A stretch of 24,884 bases of DNA from CAYYHA01 sp964471535 (GTDB lineage Bacteria; Myxococcota; Myxococcia; SLRQ01). Below are positions 11,106-18,663 of the stretch, piece after piece. The position numbers and the translations under genes are program-made. Where the stretch lies: positions 1 to 24,884 of the forward strand of contig CAYYHA010000039.1 in assembly GCA_964471535.1 (NCBI GenBank), in the 5' to 3' direction. Under the pieces are notes generated by a model. It worked only from the letters and a program-made list of their open reading frames with translations. It had not been told where the DNA came from and did no database searches. Positions within the stretch are counted from its first letter, which is position 1. Each line of letters opens with the position of its first letter.

Positions 11106-11141
11106 CGTCGGGAGAGGGGTCGCGCACCGCAGCCAGAAACC

Positions 11142-13178
11142 ATGGGCAAGCCAGCTTCGGCCACAACCGGCACTCGGGATCCCGTCGAGGTCTGCTTGAG
11201 CCACCCCGCCTTCGCCGACGCGCCCAAGCGGGCGGCGGATCTCCTGCAGGGCCGGGTCGAGCTCCTCGAACTCCCCCGCGATGAGGTGATCGCTCGCGCC
11301 GGCGTGGTGAAGGGCGAACCCAGCTTCTACTTCGTCGTCTCCGGTCAGGTTTCGGTCAGCGAGTTCCACCCTCACGACGAGGCGGAGCTGAAGAAGCTGA
11401 AGAAGCGTCCCAAGAAGGTGAACAAGCCGTCGCTCGCGCGCCTTGCCAAGAGCAATCTCGCCTTCTTCGGACCGGGCGACTTCTTTGCCGATGCCTTCAC
11501 GCGCTACGCCGAGGTACCCAAGGGCACCTTGCTAGATGCCGAGGTTCCGGCGGGCGTCGCGATCTTCACCCTGTCACCGGCGACCTTGATCAAGATCGAA
11601 AAGGACGAGGTGCTCGCGCTGTGTCAGGCGTTGCCATCGCTGAAGCGCGAGATGCAGCGACGAAGCGGCGAAGGACGGGTGAAGCTGCAGTACCTCTCCA
11701 TGGAGGACCAGAAGGAGATCATGGACTTCTACGTGCGCCATGGTCTCTTCACGGCCAAGCGGGCACGCGTCCGCTTGGTGGACAAGTGCATCGACTGCGA
11801 CGTGTGCCACCAAGCCTGCGAGGAGCGCTACGGCGCTCCTCGCCTCGACCGCGTCGGGCCGATGATCGGGCGCATCTCCCTCGCCTACGCCTGTCACACC
11901 TGTGAGGACATGCGCTGCCTCGATGGCTGCGACTTCGACTCGATCTACTACGACGAGGCCTCGGGCGAGGTGAAGATCATCGACGAGAAGTGCACCGGCT
12001 GCTCGATGTGCGCCCGAAACTGTCCCTACGATTCCATCAACATGATTCCCCGTCCCCAGCACCTGGTGGAGGCGGCAAAGGCACGCGGGGACAAGAAGGC
12101 GGCGGGCTTCAAGCGCCTGGCCAACAAGTGCGACCACTGTGCGTCCTACGAGGACATGGCCTGCGTGACCCAGTGCCCCACCGGAGCGCTCGTCGACATC
12201 GAGCCCCGGCAGCTCTTCCGCATCGGCGAGTCCTTCATGGATCCCATGGCCGAGGGGGAGGAGTTCGTCGACCCACGGCCTCTGCAGGGGCTCACCACCT
12301 TGGGGCCTGCCGCGTGGCTTGGCACCCTGCTCTTCTGGCTCGGCATCCTCATCGTCGGGGGCGTCGCCTACGACGTGGCCTGCCGCCTGTGGCTCCCCGC
12401 CGCCTCACTCACGCACTTCGTGACCGGTCAGCTAGCGACTACCTTCGAGCCGGCAAACGGCCTGGGCTATTGGCTGGGCGTGACGGGTACCCTGATGATG
12501 GTGGGGTCCACGCTCTATGTGCTGCGGCGGCGGGTCCCGGTACTCAAGCAGGTCGCCGATCTGAAGATCTGGCTCGACCTGCACGTGTTCTTCGGCCTCG
12601 TGGGCCCGGCGCTCATCATCTTCCACTCTTCGCTTCGCCTCTCCCGCTGGATCGCCCTTCCCTGGTGGTCGATGATCGCAGTCGTCGTCACCGGCATCAT
12701 CGGCCGTTACATTTTCACCCAGGTACCCATCCGCGAGGTGGCCCAGGAGAAGGCGGGCAAGGTCATCGACCACGAACTCGAGAAGCTCTCGAACAAGTGG
12801 AAAGAGATGACCATGTCCATCAATGTCCTCGAGGAGTTCCTCGCCCGCCAGGAGGCGGCCCCGTCCAAGCAGGAAGCCACGGAAGACAAGGTGGGCAGCC
12901 TGCGCTTCCTGCTGCAGTCGCTCGCCTACGATCTGGGAAGCGCCTGGTATCTGCTCAGACAGCGCCTCGGCCCCTGGCGAAAGATCCGGAACAAGGCGCT
13001 TCGCCGGCAGGCGGCGATCCTTGCCAAGGCCAAGCTCCGTCACGAGCGGCAAGAGCGCTTCCTTGTCGCTGCGAAGCGAATCCTCGTCACATGGAGGCGC
13101 ATCCATATTGCGTTCACCATCGTCATGTGGATCCTGGCCTCCGTGCACATCACCATCGCGCTCCTCTTCTTCGCGTAG
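11142..13178 (+). CDS. cNMP-type sensor / four-[4Fe-4S] / di-heme b membrane fusion protein
   Basis: A 678-residue fusion. Residues about 15-180 resemble a Crp/Fnr-type cyclic-nucleotide-binding beta-roll, but the phosphate-binding cassette is not recognisable. Residues about 210-350 carry sixteen cysteines in four sets: 216/219/222/226, 251/254/259/263, 284/287/290/294 and 330/333/341/345. This is the four-cubane pattern of DmsB/HybA/NrfC-type electron-transfer subunits. About five transmembrane helices follow (near 390-410, 442-461, 477-497, 506-526, 651-677), with a cytoplasmic helical segment between the last two. Two helices carry H-x13-H pairs (H481/H495 and H655/H669), the spacing of bis-His heme b sites. 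With no signal peptide, the clusters should be cytoplasmic, passing electrons between cytoplasm, b hemes and the envelope. The multiheme cytochrome starts 15 nt downstream. Confidence 0.9.
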   Translation: MGKPASATTGTRDPVEVCLSHPAFADAPKRAADLLQGRVELLELPRDEVIARAGVVKGEPSFYFVVSGQVSVSEFHPHDEAELKKLKKRPKKVNKPSLARLAKSNLAFFGPGDFFADAFTRYAEVPKGTLLDAEVPAGVAIFTLSPATLIKIEKDEVLALCQALPSLKREMQRRSGEGRVKLQYLSMEDQKEIMDFYVRHGLFTAKRARVRLVDKCIDCDVCHQACEERYGAPRLDRVGPMIGRISLAYACHTCEDMRCLDGCDFDSIYYDEASGEVKIIDEKCTGCSMCARNCPYDSINMIPRPQHLVEAAKARGDKKAAGFKRLANKCDHCASYEDMACVTQCPTGALVDIEPRQLFRIGESFMDPMAEGEEFVDPRPLQGLTTLGPAAWLGTLLFWLGILIVGGVAYDVACRLWLPAASLTHFVTGQLATTFEPANGLGYWLGVTGTLMMVGSTLYVLRRRVPVLKQVADLKIWLDLHVFFGLVGPALIIFHSSLRLSRWIALPWWSMIAVVVTGIIGRYIFTQVPIREVAQEKAGKVIDHELEKLSNKWKEMTMSINVLEEFLARQEAAPSKQEATEDKVGSLRFLLQSLAYDLGSAWYLLRQRLGPWRKIRNKALRRQAAILAKAKLRHERQERFLVAAKRILVTWRRIHIAFTIVMWILASVHITIALLFFA

Positions 13179-13192
13179 AAGCGAGCCTCCAA

Positions 13193-15568
13193 GTGGTTCT
13201 GCGACTCCTCCCTTTGGTGGCACTGTTGCCCACCCCGCTCCTGGCCCAGGGCTTCTTCGAGCTCTCGCCCGGAGAGCTCTCTCGAGGCCATGCAAAGCTG
13301 GAAGGCATCGACAAGTGTCTCGAGTGCCACACGGCCTCCCAAGGCATCGACGACCAGAAATGCCTCGGATGCCATGACCACCGCCCCCTAAAAACTCGCA
13401 TCGACAAGGGCTTGGGCCTCCATCCGGAGCTCTTGGAGAAGCAGAGGTGTGCCGACTGCCACCTCGAGCACAAGGGCCGGGACCACGTCCTGACGGACTG
13501 GTCGACGGTGGGGGGGATGAAGAACTTCGACCACCGGCGCACCGGCTACCCCTTGAAGGGACGCCACGCCACCATCGGCTGCGAGGACTGTCACACGACC
13601 ATCATGCCCATCTCGGGCGTGCGCTCCTTCCTGGGCCTCTCCACGAGCTGCACGAGCTGCCACGAGAACGTGCACCAATTCGAGCCCGAGCAGAAGCGGC
13701 TCTTGCAATGCGAGACCTGTCACACGCAGGACGCACGCAAGATCAACTGGAAGCGCGACAAGCCGCCCTTCAATCACGACACCGACACGAACTTTCCGCT
13801 CTCGGTGCCGCACAAAGAGGTTCCCTGCGCCAACTGCCACGACGGCCTCGTCTTCAAGTTCCAGACGCGAGAGCACGAAGACTGCGACGCCTGCCATACC
13901 GACCCGCATGACAACCACTTCTCATGGCAGAAGAAGTGCACCGACTGCCACCTGCCCGACGGGCGGACCTTCCGGGTCACGAAGTTCCGCCATGAACGCG
14001 ACGCTGGCTGGCCGCTCGAGGGCGCTCACAGACGAAACACCTGCTGGGATTGCCACCCCAAGAAGCTCAAGCAAAAGCCACTGACCGAGTGCCAGCACTG
14101 CCACGGAAATCCGCACAAGGAGCGCTTCGACGCCTTCACCTGTACCGACTGCCACGACCCAAAGGGAGCCGAGGGCTTCGCCACCCGCCTCTTCGACCAC
14201 GGCGGTCATACGAAGTTCGGCCTCGCAGGTGCTCACGCAAACGCGCGCTGTGCCGACTGCCACCGACCGACCAACCCGCGGCGGCCGCTCGCAACCTTCG
14301 CGAAGCTGGAGTGGAAGGGCAACTGCATGGACTGCCACCGGCACCGAAATGCCCACAACGGGCAGTTCAAGCCGGACCAGTGTCTGCAGTGCCATCCACA
14401 GGGCGGCATGCGACAGGTCAAGAAGTTCGACCACAACCGTGACAGCCGCTTCCCGCTCATCGGCTACCACGAGGCCGTCGCCTGCGAGAAGTGCCACCCC
14501 GGGCATGGGAAACCCGGTGCGAAGTACAAGGGCGTCTCCCTCACCTGTGACGGCTGCCACGAGGATGCGCACCTAGGACAGCTCGGGACGCGCTGCGAGC
14601 GCTGCCACGTCCCCACCGCCCCCTTCGAGCAGTACCCGCTCTTCGACCATAACTTACACAGCGTCTTCGCCTTGAGGGGGAAGCATACGGAGGTCGACTG
14701 CGCGAGCTGTCACCCGAAGGAGCGGATCGCACCACCCGGAGGCGGCCGCCCGAAGGTGGCTGTGCGCTACAAGCCGCTCGCGATGAACTGCGCGAGCTGC
14801 CACAAGAAGGATGATGCACACCTGGGAACCCTCGGCGAAGCATGCGAACGCTGCCACACCGAGGAGGGCTTCCGCGGGACACGTGACCGTTTCGACCATG
14901 GCGGGGTGACGGGCTTCGCGCTGACGGGCGCCCACGCAAAGGCCACCTGTGAGGACTGTCATCCACCCGTTCCGGGCGCCCTGCCCACGCAGCGCATCTT
15001 TCAGTTCCTAGGCACCGATTGCGCCGATTGCCATGGCGACCCCCACGACGTGGGGCCCACGGTGGCGATGTGGTGCGGCGAATGCCACGGGGTGGAGAGC
15101 TTCGAGGGCGGCGAGTTCGCGGGCGTCCACAGCGCGGGTCCCGAGCCGCTGGATGGGGTTCATGAGACCCTCGACTGTCGCCGTTGCCACAGCCCGGAGC
15201 GGCTGCTCACCGGCGGGGTGACGCGCTGTGGGGACTGTCACCTGCAGGACGATGTCCACGCGGGGGCGCTCGGGAACCACTGCGGGGATTGCCACCTGCA
15301 GAGCACCTTCTCCCCATCGACCTTCCAGCACCTCACCACGGGCTTCCCCCTGCTCGGGCGGCACCGCATGGTCGCCTGCGCCGATTGCCACCGGGGCGGC
15401 AACTTTGGTGCCCTCGATGCGCGCTGCTACGGGTGTCACGAGGACGACTACTACGCCACCGGAAACCATGTGGTGAACGGGGCGGTGATCCTGGGCCGAG
15501 GCCCGGACTGCCTGCAGTGTCACAACGAGACCGCCTGGTATCCGGCGGGAGGAGCGTTCGGGCGATGA
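13193..15568 (+). CDS. Secreted 30-heme c-type cytochrome
   Basis: A 791-residue protein starting at GTG 13193, chosen because it opens directly into a signal peptide (MVLRLLPLVALLPTPLLAQ) 14 nt after the previous stop. The frame is open far upstream, but that part overlaps the Fe-S/cytochrome b gene. The mature protein contains 30 CXXCH heme-c sites, from CLECH near the start to CLQCH near the end, and is very His-rich. At least eight copies of a module F-x-H-x(10-11)-H-x4-CXXCH recur, giving extra His for distal ligation. There is no membrane anchor, so it should be periplasmic or threaded into an outer-membrane channel. It overlaps the following barrel gene by ATGA, implying translational coupling. 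It belongs to the broad multiheme cytochrome c3/c7-like group; no characterised orthologue is recognised. Confidence 0.95.
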   Translation: MVLRLLPLVALLPTPLLAQGFFELSPGELSRGHAKLEGIDKCLECHTASQGIDDQKCLGCHDHRPLKTRIDKGLGLHPELLEKQRCADCHLEHKGRDHVLTDWSTVGGMKNFDHRRTGYPLKGRHATIGCEDCHTTIMPISGVRSFLGLSTSCTSCHENVHQFEPEQKRLLQCETCHTQDARKINWKRDKPPFNHDTDTNFPLSVPHKEVPCANCHDGLVFKFQTREHEDCDACHTDPHDNHFSWQKKCTDCHLPDGRTFRVTKFRHERDAGWPLEGAHRRNTCWDCHPKKLKQKPLTECQHCHGNPHKERFDAFTCTDCHDPKGAEGFATRLFDHGGHTKFGLAGAHANARCADCHRPTNPRRPLATFAKLEWKGNCMDCHRHRNAHNGQFKPDQCLQCHPQGGMRQVKKFDHNRDSRFPLIGYHEAVACEKCHPGHGKPGAKYKGVSLTCDGCHEDAHLGQLGTRCERCHVPTAPFEQYPLFDHNLHSVFALRGKHTEVDCASCHPKERIAPPGGGRPKVAVRYKPLAMNCASCHKKDDAHLGTLGEACERCHTEEGFRGTRDRFDHGGVTGFALTGAHAKATCEDCHPPVPGALPTQRIFQFLGTDCADCHGDPHDVGPTVAMWCGECHGVESFEGGEFAGVHSAGPEPLDGVHETLDCRRCHSPERLLTGGVTRCGDCHLQDDVHAGALGNHCGDCHLQSTFSPSTFQHLTTGFPLLGRHRMVACADCHRGGNFGALDARCYGCHEDDYYATGNHVVNGAVILGRGPDCLQCHNETAWYPAGGAFGR
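13526..15391 (+). repeat. Internal heme-binding module repeats in the 30-heme cytochrome
   Basis: Eight clear copies of F-[DNRQ]-H, a short loop, a [FWY]-x-L turn (usually Pro or Ala before Leu), H-x4-C-x2-CH. They include FDHRRTGYPLKGRH, FNHDTDTNFPLSVPH, FRHERDAGWPLEGAH, FDHNRDSRFPLIGYH, FDHNLHSVFALRGKH and FQHLTTGFPLLGRH. A ninth, degenerate copy has FAGVH. Additional CXXCH sites fall between copies. The pattern suggests growth of the protein by module duplication. Confidence 0.85.
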
Positions 15569-17154
15569 GAGCAGCTGTCCTGGCACTCGGCGCAGCGCTG
15601 CTCGCGTCTCCCCTGCAGGCCGAGGAGGCGCCGGTGGCTCGGCCCACCGGCAAGGGCACTTCGTCGACGGCCGAGGCGCCTTGGTATCGAGAGGCGCGCC
15701 CCTTCTCGATGCGGCTTTGGTTGGGCGCGCTCTACCTCCGCGACGAGGAGCTTCTCGCGCTTCACAACGAGCAGACGATTCAACGCGAGCTGGATCGCTT
15801 CGGTGCCGTTCGCAATCGGGGGGAGATGTTCGAGTCGGAGCTGCGCCTCATGCTCGACTACGGATGGGCCGACCAAGAGGGCTTCCGGGCGCGCATCGAC
15901 GGCGCCTTCGACTACCGGCTGGTGGAGCCGGCCCCTGGCTTCGGACCGCAGGCCGACGGCTACGTAGGCGGCCCGGTTTGTGCCGAGTACCGCTGCAGTC
16001 CACCCTATCGCCTGACCGAAGCTTGGGCCGGGTACCGGGGCGGCAGCTACGAAGTGCAGGTGGGACGCTCGGTCGAGCCCATGGCCGGGTACCAGATCGT
16101 CGATGGCGTGTTGGGGCGATACCGGCAGGGGGCGTGGCGGCTCTCCGCCTTCGGTGGACTGGCGCCGCATCCCTATACCCAGGACTTCGATCCCCGCTTC
16201 CAGACCGGGGGGGTCGCAGTGGGTTACGCGACCGCCCCCCTGCGCTTCGACCTGGGCCTCTCGGCGACCCTCTTTGCGGGACAGCTCGATCGCATCAGCA
16301 TCTCGCAACGCGGCCACTACCACCCGGACCTGCCCGGTCTCGCCTTTGCCTCACTCCTCGTCGTGGATGCGGCAAGCGCCGTCGGTGTTCAGGTCCGCCA
16401 CTTGAGTCTCTCGGCCGACTACGTTCCTCGCTCGCGCTCGCGCATCGGCGTCTCGCTCTCCCACCTCGGCGCGCCGCTTCCGGGACAATGGACCCGTCTG
16501 GCGAGCCCCGTCGAGGCACAGCGCTATGGTTTCCGGGTCGACGACGTGGACTACCTGTACAACGAGGCGATCTTCGCCTCGGTGGACCGCACCAACCTTC
16601 GCATCTACGGGGTGCTTGGCGTCTCGGACTCCGTGGTGCTCTACGCCAAGAGCAACCTGCAGCGGCGGGGGCTCCTCGTCGGGCGCAACGAGACGGCGGG
16701 GCGCCTCGACCTAACGAACCCTGGGGGCGGGCAGGACCCACCGACCATCGACACCCCACTGTCACCAACACTGCAGGGTGACCTCGACACCGCGGTGGGC
16801 GCGACGGTCGGCGCCCGTACCTTCCAGGCACCGGCCGGTCTCTCCCTCGATGCGTCCTACAGCTACCTCCTGAACTTCGCATCGACCGACCAGCTCGCCA
16901 CCCTTCGCCTGGCCTACGGGCTCGGCAGTGGTGCGCTCCGGCTCGAAGTGGCGGGCACCGTCGTGCACTCGCAGCAGCTGACCTTCGCCGCGGCACAACG
17001 ACTCGAATCTCCAGAGCGGCTCAATCTGCAGACGAGCGTTGTCGCCGCCTGGCGCCTCGCCGAGGGCTTCGGGCTGGTGGCGCACTACCAGAACCTCCTC
17101 GGCCCCCAGCGCCCGCAGCACCTCTTCTACGCACGCTTCGAGTTTCGATACTGA
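15565..17154 (+). CDS. Outer-membrane beta-barrel, porin-like partner of the multiheme cytochrome
   Basis: A 529-residue protein whose ATG at 15565 overlaps the cytochrome stop (ATGA). The start is fixed by a signal peptide MRAAVLALGAALLASPLQA; the frame is open further upstream but there it is a shadow of the cytochrome gene. The mature part shows alternating polar/hydrophobic strands throughout, many aromatic girdle residues, and ends in ARFEFRY, the aromatic-terminated last strand typical of BAM substrates. It has two cysteines (VCAEYRC) and no heme motif. Its size and position suggest a channel housing or docking the cytochrome, by analogy with MtrB-type and Geobacter porin-cytochrome conduits. 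Sequence similarity to MtrB is not evident by eye. It is the last gene of the run; a convergent gene ends 48 nt away. Confidence 0.85.
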   Translation: MRAAVLALGAALLASPLQAEEAPVARPTGKGTSSTAEAPWYREARPFSMRLWLGALYLRDEELLALHNEQTIQRELDRFGAVRNRGEMFESELRLMLDYGWADQEGFRARIDGAFDYRLVEPAPGFGPQADGYVGGPVCAEYRCSPPYRLTEAWAGYRGGSYEVQVGRSVEPMAGYQIVDGVLGRYRQGAWRLSAFGGLAPHPYTQDFDPRFQTGGVAVGYATAPLRFDLGLSATLFAGQLDRISISQRGHYHPDLPGLAFASLLVVDAASAVGVQVRHLSLSADYVPRSRSRIGVSLSHLGAPLPGQWTRLASPVEAQRYGFRVDDVDYLYNEAIFASVDRTNLRIYGVLGVSDSVVLYAKSNLQRRGLLVGRNETAGRLDLTNPGGGQDPPTIDTPLSPTLQGDLDTAVGATVGARTFQAPAGLSLDASYSYLLNFASTDQLATLRLAYGLGSGALRLEVAGTVVHSQQLTFAAAQRLESPERLNLQTSVVAAWRLAEGFGLVAHYQNLLGPQRPQHLFYARFEFRY

Positions 17155-17202
17155 GTCGCCGGGCCCGGCGCCGCTTGGGGGTCCGAAGTCGGGGCGCAAG
17201 CG

Positions 17203-18663
17203 CTACCGGATGTAGCCCAGGGCGCGCAGCGCCTCCTCGGTGTCCGCATCGATCGGTGCCGCGGCCTCTTCGAACGGCTTGGTCCCCTGGCGCAGCTTCT
17301 GTACGAGCGCCTCGAGCTCGCGGACCTTCTCCGGATGGCTGTCGGCGAGGTTCTTCGTTTCTTTGGGGTCGTTCTTCAGATCGTAGAGCTCGATCTTCCC
17401 CCGGCGGATCTCGTAACCCGGATAGTAGGTGCGCGTCTTACGGTGGCGGATGTACTTCCATCGGGGCGTCACCACCCCCACCATCTGGCGCCCGGTATGG
17501 TCGAGGAGCGCCGCACCGCCACCTCGCTTGGATTCGATCACCGGGAGCAGATTCTCGCCTCGAAGCCCCCCCGGCACCGGGAGACGGAGCGCCGCGAGCA
17601 CGGTGGGCATGACGTCGACCAGATCGACGATCGCTTCCACCTCCCCGGTAGGCCCCCCTGGGACGTGGAGAATGAGGGGGATGTGGGTGGTCGGTTCGAA
17701 GAGGCCGCCGTGGCAGAACCACAGGTTGTGCTCGCCCAGCGACTCCCCGTGGTCCGCGGTGAAGACGAAGAGCGTTCGCTCCCACTGGCCGTTGGCCTTC
17801 AGCCGGTCGACCAGGCGACCCACGTTGGCGTCGATCCAGCTCACCGAGCCGTCGTACTGCGCGATCACCCAGTCCACGTCGGTGATGCCGTCGAGCCACC
17901 GATGGAAGTAGGGGCTGTCCCGGTGGTCCGCAGGAAAGAGTGGCCAGACCTCCTGTAGGCTCCCCGAGCGCCCGGCACGCGGGTCGCGACCCTTTGGGTA
18001 GTAGAGCCGCCCATAGCGTCCCGGCGCATGGTAGGGGGTGTGGTTGTCGACGTAATGGACCCACAGGTAGAAGGGGCGCTCCGCCCTCTGCTGTCGGTCG
18101 AGGAAGTCCAGAGCCCAGGCCGTGGTCTTCTCCGCCTTGCGCACGTGGTCGCCCCGCGCGAGTTCCTCGATCCCCTGCGAGACGCCGCTGACATCGGGAT
18201 TCAGCCACGGCATGTTGACGATACCCGCTGTGTGCCAGCCCGCCTTGCCCAGGATCTCGGGCAACGTCGTGATCGCATCGGAGATCTTCGACAGGTTGTC
18301 GTAGGCCTTGTGGTCCTGCGGGTACAGGGAGCTGAAGAGGGTCGCATGGCTGGGCGTGGTCGTGGTGATGTTGGTGTAGGCCCGCCGGAAGTTAACGCCC
18401 TCGCGTGCGAGCGCATCGAGATGCGGCGTCTTGATGAACGGGTGCCCGTTGACCCCGAGCTTGTCGCCACGAAGCGTGTCGGCGGTGACGATGACCACGT
18501 TCCAGCGCCGTGGGACCGGGTTGGAGGAATCACCGCCGCCCCCTGCAGGCGCCGTGCTTGCCGCCGCGGCCTCGCGGGCGGTGGCAGCAACAGCGGGGCC
18601 GGCGAGGAGCAGGAAGAGGAAGAGACTCGAGCGTGCGGCGGGCGCCAGGCGTGCGATGGACAT
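17203..18663 (-). CDS. Sulfatase/alkaline-phosphatase-superfamily hydrolase, exported
   Basis: A 486-residue enzyme. The start at ATG 18663 is chosen because it gives a signal peptide (MSIARLAPAARSSLFLFLLL...) and overlaps the upstream stop by ATGA; an in-frame 44-residue extension exists but lies inside the upstream gene. Metal-binding landmarks are VIVTADTLRGD (Asp62) and TADHGESLGEH. The nucleophile region reads TTTTPSHATL, placing Thr102 where sulfatases have the Cys or Ser that becomes formylglycine, and His106 where Arg is usual. Thr nucleophiles are known in this superfamily among phosphotransferases such as LtaS and phosphoethanolamine transferases. It may therefore act on phosphate or phosphonate esters rather than sulfate esters, although many PSH-type proteins are annotated as sulfatases. 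It should act outside the cytoplasm with its operon partner, the PHP protein. Confidence 0.9.
   Translation of the reverse strand: MSIARLAPAARSSLFLFLLLAGPAVAATAREAAAASTAPAGGGGDSSNPVPRRWNVVIVTADTLRGDKLGVNGHPFIKTPHLDALAREGVNFRRAYTNITTTTPSHATLFSSLYPQDHKAYDNLSKISDAITTLPEILGKAGWHTAGIVNMPWLNPDVSGVSQGIEELARGDHVRKAEKTTAWALDFLDRQQRAERPFYLWVHYVDNHTPYHAPGRYGRLYYPKGRDPRAGRSGSLQEVWPLFPADHRDSPYFHRWLDGITDVDWVIAQYDGSVSWIDANVGRLVDRLKANGQWERTLFVFTADHGESLGEHNLWFCHGGLFEPTTHIPLILHVPGGPTGEVEAIVDLVDVMPTVLAALRLPVPGGLRGENLLPVIESKRGGGAALLDHTGRQMVGVVTPRWKYIRHRKTRTYYPGYEIRRGKIELYDLKNDPKETKNLADSHPEKVRELEALVQKLRQGTKPFEEAAAPIDADTEEALRALGYIR

Noticed and set aside
11990..13192. Upstream extension of the cytochrome frame
   Set aside because: It overlaps the Fe-S/cytochrome b gene in another frame and is Arg/Pro-rich. 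The signal peptide at GTG 13193 marks the true start.
15565..17154. Naming the barrel as MtrB
   Set aside because: Only context and barrel character support it. It is shorter than typical MtrB, and no MtrB signature such as an N-terminal CXXC was found.
17158..17169. Perfect palindrome GCCGGGCCCGGC between convergent genes, considered as a terminator
   Set aside because: No loop and no T tract on either strand; likely a chance GC palindrome.
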